A DNA stretch of 64,000 nucleotides from Brevibacillus laterosporus. Lineage in GTDB: Bacteria; Bacillota; Bacilli; Brevibacillales; Brevibacillaceae. Every line of letters starts with the position of its first letter. Within the stretch, counting starts at the first letter, position 1. Made by a program: the position numbers and the translations under genes. The DNA is taken from the NCBI RefSeq assembly GCF_030489605.1, contig NZ_JAUKFY010000002.1, forward strand, positions 62,001 through 126,000. The letters run 5' to 3'. Below are positions 55,430 through 63,426 of this stretch, piece by piece. Under the pieces are notes generated by a model, which made no database searches, was not told the origin of the DNA, and saw only the letters and a program-made list of their open reading frames with translations.

Positions 55430-56719
55430 ATGGGGAATCACGAAATGGTAACCAACAACACTGAAACTGCGCAACAAAAAGAAAGTATGAATCTTTTGGC
55501 TTCGACGCAGACGGTGATTAAGGAAGCACTAGAAAAACTAGGTTACCAAGAGTCGATGTACGAACTGTTAAAGGAGCCTTTGCGAGTCCTGACTGTTCGC
55601 ATCCCAGTTCGAATGGACAATGGCGAGACTAAAGTGTTCACAGGCTATCGTGCACAACACAATGACGCTGTAGGTCCAACAAAAGGCGGAATACGTTTTC
55701 ATCCTGAAGTTACAGAGGATGAAGTGAAAGCGCTTTCCATCTGGATGAGCTTGAAAGCGGGAATTGTTGATTTGCCTTATGGTGGAGGAAAAGGCGGAAT
55801 TATTTGTGATCCGCGTGAAATGTCCTTCCCTGAATTAGAGCGTCTTAGCCGTGGTTATGTACGCGCTATCAGTCAACTAGTTGGACCAACGAAAGACATT
55901 CCTGCTCCAGACGTATTTACCAATTCACAAATCATGGCTTGGATGATGGATGAGTATAGCTGCATTCGTGAGTTTGACTCTCCAGGATTTATTACAGGTA
56001 AACCTATTGCATTAGGTGGTTCTCATGGTCGTGAAACCGCTACAGCAAAGGGAGTAACGATCTGCATTCGTGAAGCTGCTAAGAAAGCAGGTATCAACCT
56101 GGAAGGTGCTCGAGTGGTTGTACAAGGCTTTGGTAATGCAGGAAGCTATTTATCTAAATTCATGCATGATGCAGGTGCTAAAGTGGTAGGTATCTCTGAT
56201 GCTTATGGAGCTCTATACGATCCAAATGGTTTGGATATTGATTACCTTTTAGATCGTCGTGATTCCTTTGGTACCGTTACCAAACTATTTACTAATACCA
56301 TTTCCAATAAAGAACTATTGGAATTGGATTGCGATATTCTTGTACCGGCTGCTATTGAAAACCAAATCACAGCCGATAATGCACATAACATCAAAGCTTC
56401 TATTGTAGTAGAAGCAGCCAATGGACCAACTACTTTGGAAGCTACAAAAATTTTGACAGAACGCGGCATTTTGTTAGTGCCTGACGTACTGGCTAGCTCT
56501 GGTGGTGTAACAGTATCGTACTTTGAATGGGTACAAAACAACCAAGGGTACTATTGGACAGAAGAGGAAGTAGAAGAGAAGCTAGAACGTGTGATGGTGC
56601 GCTCGTTTGAAAACGTCTACCAGACTTCTCAAACGCGCCGTGTAAATATGCGCTTAGCTGCTTATATGGTAGGCGCTCGTAAGATGGCGGAAGCATCACG
56701 TTTCCGCGGATGGGTGTAA
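55430..56719 (+). CDS. gudB: NAD-specific glutamate dehydrogenase
   Basis: A 429-residue Glu/Leu/Phe/Val dehydrogenase interconverting glutamate and 2-oxoglutarate plus ammonia. The catalytic Lys lies in LPYGGGKGGI near residues 119-128 with KGGIRF upstream. The Rossmann motif VVQGFGNAGSYLS is near 228-240. Length matches B. subtilis GudB/RocG (about 424). No insertion like the inactive GudB allele (tandem 9-bp duplication in the active-site region) is apparent. It is monocistronic with a strong terminator. AGGTGATT precedes the ATG. Confidence 0.92.
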   Translation: MGNHEMVTNNTETAQQKESMNLLASTQTVIKEALEKLGYQESMYELLKEPLRVLTVRIPVRMDNGETKVFTGYRAQHNDAVGPTKGGIRFHPEVTEDEVKALSIWMSLKAGIVDLPYGGGKGGIICDPREMSFPELERLSRGYVRAISQLVGPTKDIPAPDVFTNSQIMAWMMDEYSCIREFDSPGFITGKPIALGGSHGRETATAKGVTICIREAAKKAGINLEGARVVVQGFGNAGSYLSKFMHDAGAKVVGISDAYGALYDPNGLDIDYLLDRRDSFGTVTKLFTNTISNKELLELDCDILVPAAIENQITADNAHNIKASIVVEAANGPTTLEATKILTERGILLVPDVLASSGGVTVSYFEWVQNNQGYYWTEEEVEEKLERVMVRSFENVYQTSQTRRVNMRLAAYMVGARKMAEASRFRGWV

Positions 56720-56730
56720 GATATTATGAA

Positions 56731-56767
56731 GAGCCTTCTTGGTTTAATGCCAAGAAGGCTTTTTTTA
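56731..56767 (+). terminator. Rho-independent terminator of gudB
   Basis: AGCCTTCTTGG / CCAAGAAGGCT, an 11-bp perfect stem with a 7-nt loop and seven T residues. Confidence 0.92.
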
Positions 56768-56804
56768 TCATTTTAAATGAGCAGAGATGAATGGTAGAAT
56801 AAAC

Positions 56805-56848
56805 CAAAAGAGCCGCGCAGAAAGGAAATATCTATTTCTACGTGGCTG
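56805..56848 (-). terminator. Rho-independent terminator of ansA
   Basis: On the minus strand AGCCACGTAGAAA pairs with TTTCTGCGCGGCT (one mismatch), then CTTTT. It lies 22 nt past the asparaginase stop. Confidence 0.6.
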
Positions 56849-56869
56849 TTATCCATATACACTAAGCTT

Positions 56870-57841
56870 TTAGTGATCGAAGCAATCCTGCAATTTGGTT
56901 GAATCAACGGTTTGCTGCAAGGCTACCAACAGCTTTAAACGGGCCTTTTGTCCATTTAATCCGTTTGAAAAGATCATACCCATGTCTTTTAATTGACGGC
57001 CTCCGCCTTCATATCCGTATAGGTCTTGTACCTGTCCATTGTAGCAACGAGAAACTACTACAATAGGTACATTTCGCTGTAATAGCTCCTTTAATACAGG
57101 AAGGATCATTGGAGGCAGGTTTCCTAATCCGAATGCTTCAATTACCATTCCGTCAATTTTTTGGTCTAATAAAAAGTGAAGCCAGGCAGGGTCCATACCA
57201 GTGACCGCCTTAATAAGCGGTACATTTCCATCCGCATGCGATATTTCATAAAACTCGCGTGAAAGTGGAGCATGATGGTACTGGATGGATTTCTTTGAGA
57301 TAGTTCCAATCGGCCCGTAGGAGGGGGATTGGAAAGTAGCTACATTAGAGGTATGGGTCTTGGTTACGTGTCGGGCTGCATGAATTTCGTCATTAAAAAC
57401 AACAAGTACACCTTTGTTGCGACTGCTTGGGTCGATAGCCGTGCGAACGGAAGAAATTAGATTGACTGGACCGTCAGCTCCTAATTCGTTGCTAGATCGC
57501 ATAGCGCCTGTTACGACAATCGGCACGGTTACTGGCAGAGTAAGGTCAAGGAAGTATGCGGTTTCTTCGAGGGTATCGGTACCATGAGTAATAACGATGC
57601 CGTCGTAAGTATCCTGTAACAGCTCTTGCTCAATGATTTCCCGTAGTTTATTCATAATAGCAGGCGTCATGTGTGGGCTTGGTAGATTAACGAAATCTTT
57701 CATGACAACATCAGCATATTTACTTAAATAGGGAAGATTGTGATTTAGGACATGCTCGTCTAACGGTTTAACGCTTTCTGTACCTTCTTCAACTGACATT
57801 GCAATGGTACCGCCTGTATTTATCACTAGCACTTTTTTCAT
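56870..57841 (-). CDS. ansA: L-asparaginase, type I
   Basis: A 323-residue cytoplasmic asparaginase hydrolysing Asn to Asp and ammonia. The first catalytic Thr is in INTGGTIAMS near residues 7-16, and the second is in ITHGTDTLEETAYF near 86-99, the standard active-site signature. MKKVLVIN at CAT 57839-57841 is preferred because AGGAGAGAG precedes it; the open frame extends 10 codons upstream. No signal peptide, unlike periplasmic type II enzymes. It is divergent from prsW. Confidence 0.9.
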   Translation of the reverse strand: MKKVLVINTGGTIAMSVEEGTESVKPLDEHVLNHNLPYLSKYADVVMKDFVNLPSPHMTPAIMNKLREIIEQELLQDTYDGIVITHGTDTLEETAYFLDLTLPVTVPIVVTGAMRSSNELGADGPVNLISSVRTAIDPSSRNKGVLVVFNDEIHAARHVTKTHTSNVATFQSPSYGPIGTISKKSIQYHHAPLSREFYEISHADGNVPLIKAVTGMDPAWLHFLLDQKIDGMVIEAFGLGNLPPMILPVLKELLQRNVPIVVVSRCYNGQVQDLYGYEGGGRQLKDMGMIFSNGLNGQKARLKLLVALQQTVDSTKLQDCFDH

Positions 57842-57929
57842 AGGGCTCTCTCTCCTGTTGCGGGTTTTCATATATTATCTTTCATGGTACGATGAATAGG
57901 GAACCTATGTAAAGGAGCAAACAAGAAAT

Positions 57930-58604
57930 ATGATTCCGTTAATTGGTGCAGCTTTGGCGCCAGGACTTGCTTTGCTGTGTTATTTTTATTTGCGCGATAA
58001 CTTAGAGCCTGAGCCAATTTCAATGGTGGTGCGCTCTTTTATTTTTGGTATCTTGCTTGCTTTTCCCGTAATGGTGTTGCAATATATTTTTCAAAATGAG
58101 TGGGGCATCGATTCCGTCTGGTTTAACACGGTAATTTCACCTGCGGTTGTGGAAGAATTTTTTAAATGGTTAGTTGTATTTCATACCGCATATAAGCATG
58201 TAGAGTTTAACGAGCCGTATGATGGTATTGTCTATGCTGTAGCGGTTTCCCTTGGTTTTGCGACGCTTGAAAACTTTTTGTATCTCGTGATTAACGGAAA
58301 GCAAGTTGCCATGTGGCGTGCATTATTACCAGTTTCTAGCCATGCTTTGTTCGGTATCTATATGGGCTATTACATGGGTAGAGCCAAATTTGCAAATGCC
58401 AACGAGAACCCACTGTGGTTATTATTTGTCTCTTTAATGCTGCCAATGTGTTATCATGCGATTTACAATTTTATTTTTCTATCTGTTAATTATTGGTTGT
58501 TTATGGTCGTGCCATATATGGCAATACTTTGGTGGTTTGGAATGAAAAAAGTAGAACTGGCTCACGATATCAGTTCTAAAAATATATACAATCGTCCACA
58601 ATAA
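57930..58604 (+). CDS. prsW: Intramembrane protease PrsW (site-1 for anti-sigma factor)
   Basis: A 224-residue polytopic glutamate-type membrane protease with about eight hydrophobic segments. The family motif VVEEFFKW near residues 71-78 and PVSSHALFGIYMGYY near 135-149 supply catalytic Glu and His. In B. subtilis PrsW makes the first cut in anti-sigma RsiW under envelope stress; no RsiW is in this window. Length matches (218 in B. subtilis). AAAGGAGC precedes the ATG. Confidence 0.88.
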   Translation: MIPLIGAALAPGLALLCYFYLRDNLEPEPISMVVRSFIFGILLAFPVMVLQYIFQNEWGIDSVWFNTVISPAVVEEFFKWLVVFHTAYKHVEFNEPYDGIVYAVAVSLGFATLENFLYLVINGKQVAMWRALLPVSSHALFGIYMGYYMGRAKFANANENPLWLLFVSLMLPMCYHAIYNFIFLSVNYWLFMVVPYMAILWWFGMKKVELAHDISSKNIYNRPQ

Positions 58605-58627
58605 AGGTTGTGAGGAGGCGACTGTAA

Positions 58628-58792
58628 TTGTTCAAAACCCAGCGATCTAAAATCATGATACGGTGCAACCAATGCGGCGAAAGATTTATCTTGCGTGGTC
58701 GCCCAGGCATGGAAGGAAAAGTTGACACAGGATTTAAGCAATGTATCTGCGACAATCAAGAAAAATTCGATATTACCCATCTGGAAGAATGA
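58628..58792 (+). CDS. Small zinc-ribbon protein, 54 residues
   Basis: A short frame starting with TTG behind TGAGGAGGCGAC. It reads MFKTQRSKIMIRCNQCGERF at the N-terminus with a second Cys pair QCICDN near residues 38-43, i.e. CxxC...CxC, a likely zinc knuckle. The rest is polar and basic. It lies 23 nt after prsW and upstream of sleB, and could be co-transcribed with prsW. The ribosome binding site and Cys pattern support it. The function is unknown. Confidence 0.6.
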   Translation: MFKTQRSKIMIRCNQCGERFILRGRPGMEGKVDTGFKQCICDNQEKFDITHLEE

Positions 58793-58898
58793 AAGAGACT
58801 GGTATTTACTGGTCTCTTTCTTTTTGTATAAACATGATTTCCCTCACGAACAATACAGACAAGGAAAGGAAATTTACCGGTCTGAAGGAGGAAATCCA

Positions 58899-59447
58899 AT
58901 GAGGAGTAAAGAGGTCAAAACATGGAGGCTAATGGTTGCAAGTACTGTTGTAGTGATCTGTACGGCATTCTATTTAATACTTGCTACTACCCCACCCCAA
59001 GTGGTGCATCAGCACGCAGTTCAGCCGATTGAATCCAAGGTAACACCAGTGGCAACTACCACAGCACAAAAAACGTTTTCAGCTTCACAGCTATCAGAAA
59101 ATGACCTTAAGCTAATGGCAAATGCGGTCTTTGGTGAAGCGCGTGGAGAACCTTACATCGGGCAAGTAGCGATTGCGGCCGTAATCATAAACCGGACAAA
59201 GAGCTCATCGTTTCCCAATACGCCCTCCGCTGTTATTTTTGAACCTCGTGCTTTTACTGCGGTAGCAGATGGTCAGATTTACTTAACCCCGAATGAAAAT
59301 GCGAAAAAAGCCGTGAAGGATGCTTTAAAGGGGTGGGACCCTACAGAAGGATGTACCTATTATTTTAATCCCGAAACAGCTACATCCAAATGGATATGGG
59401 GGCGTCCTCAGGTAAAAAAAATCGGTAAACATATATTCTGCCGCTAA
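58899..59447 (+). CDS. sleB: Spore cortex-lytic enzyme, SleB-type without PG-binding domain
   Basis: A 182-residue exported hydrolase. One N-terminal membrane/signal segment (residues 9-30) and a Thr/Gln-rich linker lead into the Hydrolase_2 (SLE) domain at about 68-182: NDLKLMANAVFGEARGEPYI with the catalytic Glu, then NRTKSSSFPNTPSAVIFEP and CTYYFNPETATSKW. It degrades spore cortex during germination. Bacillus SleB is about 305 residues because of an N-terminal peptidoglycan-binding domain, which is missing here, so the layout is CwlJ-like plus a signal. ATG 58899 is set by AAGGAGGAAA. It is coupled to ypeB. Confidence 0.88.
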   Translation: MRSKEVKTWRLMVASTVVVICTAFYLILATTPPQVVHQHAVQPIESKVTPVATTTAQKTFSASQLSENDLKLMANAVFGEARGEPYIGQVAIAAVIINRTKSSSFPNTPSAVIFEPRAFTAVADGQIYLTPNENAKKAVKDALKGWDPTEGCTYYFNPETATSKWIWGRPQVKKIGKHIFCR

Positions 59448-59477
59448 CCAATACAACAGAAGAAGGAGGATCTAGAA

Positions 59478-60854
59478 ATGGTTTATGGTGCAATTTCACG
59501 AGTGCTGTTTCCAGTATGTTTAATCGGATTGGTCGGTGTTGGTGTTTGGGGCTATCAGGAACACAACGAAAAGAACAGCATACTAATCAAAGCAGAGAAT
59601 CAATACCAAAGAGCCTTCCATGATTTAAACTTTCATATGAATAAACTGCATGATGAGTTAGGAAAATCTGTTGTATTAAACACACGCAAGCAATTAGCTC
59701 CGTGTCTTACGAACGTGTGGCGTTTAGCCTATACCTCGCAAAACGACGTCGGTCAACTTCCTTTGACGCTAATGCCATTCAATCACACAGAAGAATTTTT
59801 GTCCAAGGTAGCAGATTTTTCTTATGAAGTAGCCGTGAGAGATTTAAATCAGCATCCGTTGAGTGAAAAAGAGTATAAAACACTCAATAAACTGTACCAG
59901 AACTCTAAGCAAATCCAAAAAGAATTATCTGGTGTGCAAACGAAGGTTATTGATAGTAAATTGCGCTGGATGGATGTAGAAACAGCCTTGGCTAAACAGC
60001 AACAGCCTGGTGATAACACCATCATTGACGGTTTTAAAACGATTGACAAAAAAGTGCAGGAATTCCCTGAAATGGAATGGGGCATGACGGTTCAAAATAT
60101 GGAAACGAAACGCCAGCAACGCATTAAGGGCATATCAGGAAAACCAGTTAGTGAACAGCAAGCGATCGATATTGCCAAAAAATTCGTTGGTAAAAATTCG
60201 TCTGGTGACAAGGTTTCTGTAGAAAAGAACGGAAAAGGCATGCAATACAATGCTTACAGTGTCCGTATAACAGGTAAAAATGCGAGTCCAATCAATATGG
60301 ATGTAACCAAAAAAGGCGGAAAGGTTGTCTGGTTATTAAACGAAAGGGAAGTCAAACAAGCAAAATTGAACTTAGATCAGGCGGAAAAAAGTGCTAAGAA
60401 GTTTCTAAAAGAAAAGGGATACGGCGACATGGTAGCGACGGAACGAGATACATACGGAGGGATAGGGGTATTTACGTTTGTGCCAAAAGTGGAAGGCGTA
60501 CTCATTTATCCTGATTCCGTAACGGTCAAAGTAGCGCTTGATAATGGAGATGTAAATGGGTTTCATGCTGTCGAATATTTATTTAATCATAAGCAGCGCA
60601 TAATTCCAAAAGCAAAGGTTTCCGCCAAGCGCGCAAGAACTATGATCAATCCGCATGTTAAGGTTAACGATTCTAGACTTGCCATGATTCAAGGAAAAAA
60701 TAACGGGAAAGAAGTATTGGCATATGAGTTCTCTGGACAATTTGAAAATGATGTCTATATGATCTATATCAATGCCCAGACAGGTGAAGAAGAGGATGTA
60801 ATAAAAATGAGTGTAGGCGAGCAAAATATGCCAAATTATGGCGAAAATGCTTAA
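59478..60854 (+). CDS. ypeB: Germination protein YpeB
   Basis: A 458-residue membrane-anchored spore protein needed to place and stabilise SleB. The N-terminal transmembrane segment covers residues 8-25, a helical N-domain 30-200, and the C-terminal half holds three PepSY-type repeats (SEQQAIDIAKKFVGKN near 224; LDQAEKSAKKFLKEKG near 297; SAKRARTMINPH near 380). Length matches the family (about 450). AAGGAGGAT precedes the ATG; it lies 30 nt after sleB, forming the standard operon. Confidence 0.93.
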   Translation: MVYGAISRVLFPVCLIGLVGVGVWGYQEHNEKNSILIKAENQYQRAFHDLNFHMNKLHDELGKSVVLNTRKQLAPCLTNVWRLAYTSQNDVGQLPLTLMPFNHTEEFLSKVADFSYEVAVRDLNQHPLSEKEYKTLNKLYQNSKQIQKELSGVQTKVIDSKLRWMDVETALAKQQQPGDNTIIDGFKTIDKKVQEFPEMEWGMTVQNMETKRQQRIKGISGKPVSEQQAIDIAKKFVGKNSSGDKVSVEKNGKGMQYNAYSVRITGKNASPINMDVTKKGGKVVWLLNEREVKQAKLNLDQAEKSAKKFLKEKGYGDMVATERDTYGGIGVFTFVPKVEGVLIYPDSVTVKVALDNGDVNGFHAVEYLFNHKQRIIPKAKVSAKRARTMINPHVKVNDSRLAMIQGKNNGKEVLAYEFSGQFENDVYMIYINAQTGEEEDVIKMSVGEQNMPNYGENA

Positions 60855-60871
60855 GAGGATAAGAAAGAGCA

Positions 60872-60907
60872 CAAAGAAGTTTGTCTAAAGGCAAACTTCT
60901 TTGTTTG
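60872..60907 (+). terminator. Rho-independent terminator of sleB-ypeB
   Basis: CAAAGAAGTTTG / CAAACTTCTTTG, a 12-bp perfect stem with an 8-nt loop. The following T run is short. Confidence 0.78.
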
Positions 60908-60967
60908 CTGTATGGATATCAGCGTGTGTATAATGTTGGAAGAGGGTGAGAAGGGGAGGAAATAAGA

Positions 60968-61651
60968 GTGAGTGTGCTACCTCAAGTAGGACAAGTGATG
61001 CGTCTATCTCTCGCGTCCTTGTCAGAAGAGCAAAGCAAGATAGTGTATAAGACTAGAGTAGCAGATTATTCTGAAAAGAACTTTGCAATTGAATTACCCA
61101 TCGACGAGGAAACAGGCAGAACGAAGCCGCTTCCAATTGGAACGACCTGTTTGGTATGGTATGTTGGACAGGATGGCTCGCGTTTTGATTTTGAAACCAA
61201 AATTGTTGGTACCAAACAAGAAAATATTCCAATGCTTTTAATGGAGAAAGTGCCAAAGGAGCAGATTGTCCGCACGCAACGCAGAGGCTATTTGCGAGTA
61301 CCTGCAAGCTTTGAGGTCTCTGTTAGCTACCCAAGCTTTCGAGGAAAACAGAAGTTCCTAGCCAAGACGCTGGATATTAGTGGTGGTGGTCTAGCCTTTG
61401 CATGTCCTAAGAACCATATCTTACAAGAAGAGCAGGAAGTAAATATGTGGATTAGTTTGCCAGCTAAAGCAGGGACTGTTAGTCATGCCTTTGCCAAAGC
61501 GCAGGTAGCACGCGTTCAGGAGCAGGAGCTGAGTGACTTTAATTGGATATCCCTGCAGTTTACAGCCATATCGGAAGCAGATCGAGCTAAAATTGTTCGT
61601 GTATGCTATGAACGTCAATTGGAAATAAGACAAAAAGGTATAGTTGAATAA
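60968..61651 (+). CDS. ypfA: PilZ-domain flagellar brake protein, c-di-GMP receptor
   Basis: A 227-residue YcgR-type protein. The N-terminal YcgR domain is at residues 1-95. The C-terminal PilZ domain is at 98-215, with the c-di-GMP motifs RRGYLRVPASF (RxxxR) near 100-110 and DISGGGLAF near 137-145. On binding c-di-GMP, such proteins slow the flagellar motor; the B. subtilis orthologue is YpfA (DgrA). GGGGAGGAAA precedes the GTG start. Same genomic place as in B. subtilis. Confidence 0.9.
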   Translation: MSVLPQVGQVMRLSLASLSEEQSKIVYKTRVADYSEKNFAIELPIDEETGRTKPLPIGTTCLVWYVGQDGSRFDFETKIVGTKQENIPMLLMEKVPKEQIVRTQRRGYLRVPASFEVSVSYPSFRGKQKFLAKTLDISGGGLAFACPKNHILQEEQEVNMWISLPAKAGTVSHAFAKAQVARVQEQELSDFNWISLQFTAISEADRAKIVRVCYERQLEIRQKGIVE

Positions 61652-61685
61652 CGATTGACTATCAACAGAAGAGGAGCGTTACTCC

Positions 61686-61871
61686 ATGAAAAAATCTACG
61701 TTTGATGCTCGCTTTATATTGCTGTCCAGTCGTTTAGAGAGATATCTTATCAAAGCTATTATCATTTTTATTACTTCTTTACTGTTGGCTCAAACTATTT
61801 TAACATGGGGTACCATTCGCCCTTATTTCGTTCGCGTTGAGAGATTGGAGGGCATTCCAGCCATCCGCTAA
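61686..61871 (+). CDS. ypfB: YpfB family small membrane protein
   Basis: A 61-residue protein with one transmembrane helix (about residues 20-42) between a basic N-terminus and a short outer tail (RPYFVRVERLEGIP). It matches the YpfB/DUF5359 family of unknown function by length, topology and position between ypfA and cmk. GAGGAGCG precedes the ATG. Confidence 0.8.
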   Translation: MKKSTFDARFILLSSRLERYLIKAIIIFITSLLLAQTILTWGTIRPYFVRVERLEGIPAIR

Positions 61872-61990
61872 TTTGCTTCATATGCGCTACTGTGGTACAA
61901 TATACCATAGCTTGGCTTCGACGAACTGTCTTCGCTCGAGGCTTTTCTTCATTATTAACGTATTTAAACTCTAGTAGGTGAATTTACATA

Positions 61991-62641
61991 ATGAATATTG
62001 CAATTGATGGACCTGCTGGTGCAGGGAAGAGTACCGTAGCACAACTTGTGGCTGCTGCATTACAGTACGTTTATATTGATACAGGAGCGATGTATCGAGC
62101 TTTGGCTTGGGCTGTATTAAAGAACGGCACTGCAATTGAGGATCAGGAATCCGTTGCAAGCCTCCTACAGCAAGCCAAGATTGAGCTGAAGCGCACAGAG
62201 GAAGGACAGCGTGTGTATTGGGATCATGAGGATATCACTCATCAAATTCGCACACAGGAAGTTAGCAATTATGCTTCGGTAGTGGCGAGTTACCCAGCGG
62301 TTCGTGCTACGATGCTGATTCTACAACGTGAGATGGCTCAGCAAGGAAACGTGGTTATGGATGGACGTGATATAGGTACTCACGTGTTACCTGAAGCAGA
62401 GGTGAAGATCTTTCTGACAGCTTCCATAGAAGAGCGGGCTACACGTCGTTTTGGCGATCTTCTTGCTAAAGGAGAGCAACCTGATATAAACGAATTACAA
62501 AAGGAAATTGCAGAGCGTGATAAACGTGACCGTGAGCGAGAAACAGCCCCACTCAAGCAGGCAGATGATGCTATCTTATTAGATACCACGGGCATGCCGC
62601 TAGATGAGGTTGTTAATAAAATTCTTGCGCTTTGCAAATGA
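61991..62641 (+). CDS. cmk: Cytidylate kinase
   Basis: A 216-residue kinase phosphorylating CMP/dCMP with ATP in pyrimidine salvage. The P-loop GPAGAGKSTVA is at residues 7-17, DTGAMYRALAW near 33-43, the NMP-binding DGRDIGT near 122-128, and the lid Arg-rich DKRDRERETAPL near 177-188. Normal length. It heads cmk-plsC-rpsA, as in B. subtilis. Confidence 0.95.
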   Translation: MNIAIDGPAGAGKSTVAQLVAAALQYVYIDTGAMYRALAWAVLKNGTAIEDQESVASLLQQAKIELKRTEEGQRVYWDHEDITHQIRTQEVSNYASVVASYPAVRATMLILQREMAQQGNVVMDGRDIGTHVLPEAEVKIFLTASIEERATRRFGDLLAKGEQPDINELQKEIAERDKRDRERETAPLKQADDAILLDTTGMPLDEVVNKILALCK

Positions 62642-62655
62642 TTGGGTGAAATACA

Positions 62656-63249
62656 TTGATTCTTTATAAATTTTTTCGAGTTATCTTCCGTATTGTGCTT
62701 AAAGGATTATACCGGTATGAGTCGATTGGATATGAGAATGTGCCAAATGAAGGTCCAGTCATTCTATGCTCTAATCATATCAGTAATTGGGACCCGCCCT
62801 TACTAGGATGTGGAATAGATAGACAAGTCAGTTATATGGCAAAAGAAGAATTGTTTAGGTTTCCTGTTTTGTCCCACGTATTGAAAAGCTTTAACGCTAT
62901 TCCCGTTAAGCGCGGTGGTAATGACCGTGGTGCGATTCGTGCTACGCTACAGGTTCTGGAGCAGGGAAAGGTCTTTGGTATTTTTCCAGAAGGAACGCGA
63001 AGCAAAACCGGAGAATTAGGCGAGGGAAAGACGGGAGTAGCGATGTTTGCTCTCAAATCAGAGGCAGCTATCGTCCCTGTGGCAATCATTGGACCATACC
63101 GTTTGTTCCACAAAGTAAAGGTCGTGTATGGAAAGCCAATTGATATCTCGAAGTACCGAGAGGCAAAAAGCAGCAGTGAAACGATGCGCGAGGTAACGCA
63201 GGTGATTATGAGCGAGATTCAAAAATTGAAAGATACTCATCAACAGTAG
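62656..63249 (+). CDS. plsC: 1-acyl-sn-glycerol-3-phosphate acyltransferase
   Basis: A 197-residue membrane-associated acyltransferase making phosphatidic acid from lysophosphatidic acid. Motif I NHISNWDPPLL (H-x4-D) is near residues 36-46, motif II near 76 (NAIPVKRGG), motif III FPEGTRSKTGEL near 113-124 and motif IV VPVAIIGP near 139. It starts with TTG, 14 nt after cmk. Standard place in the cmk-plsC-ypfD cluster. Confidence 0.92.
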   Translation: MILYKFFRVIFRIVLKGLYRYESIGYENVPNEGPVILCSNHISNWDPPLLGCGIDRQVSYMAKEELFRFPVLSHVLKSFNAIPVKRGGNDRGAIRATLQVLEQGKVFGIFPEGTRSKTGELGEGKTGVAMFALKSEAAIVPVAIIGPYRLFHKVKVVYGKPIDISKYREAKSSSETMREVTQVIMSEIQKLKDTHQQ

Positions 63250-63426
63250 CACAGTTACATTTCTGGAATTTGTATGATTTTTCCAGTATCGTCATATACT
63301 AATAGCTACTCTCCTGCTTAAAATTTGGAAGACCACACGCCATTGGCGGGGTTTAATATATTTTGTTCACAGATTGGCTTCAATAACACTTACATGTCAA
63401 TGTTGGCATTCGAGGAGGTTTGTTCA

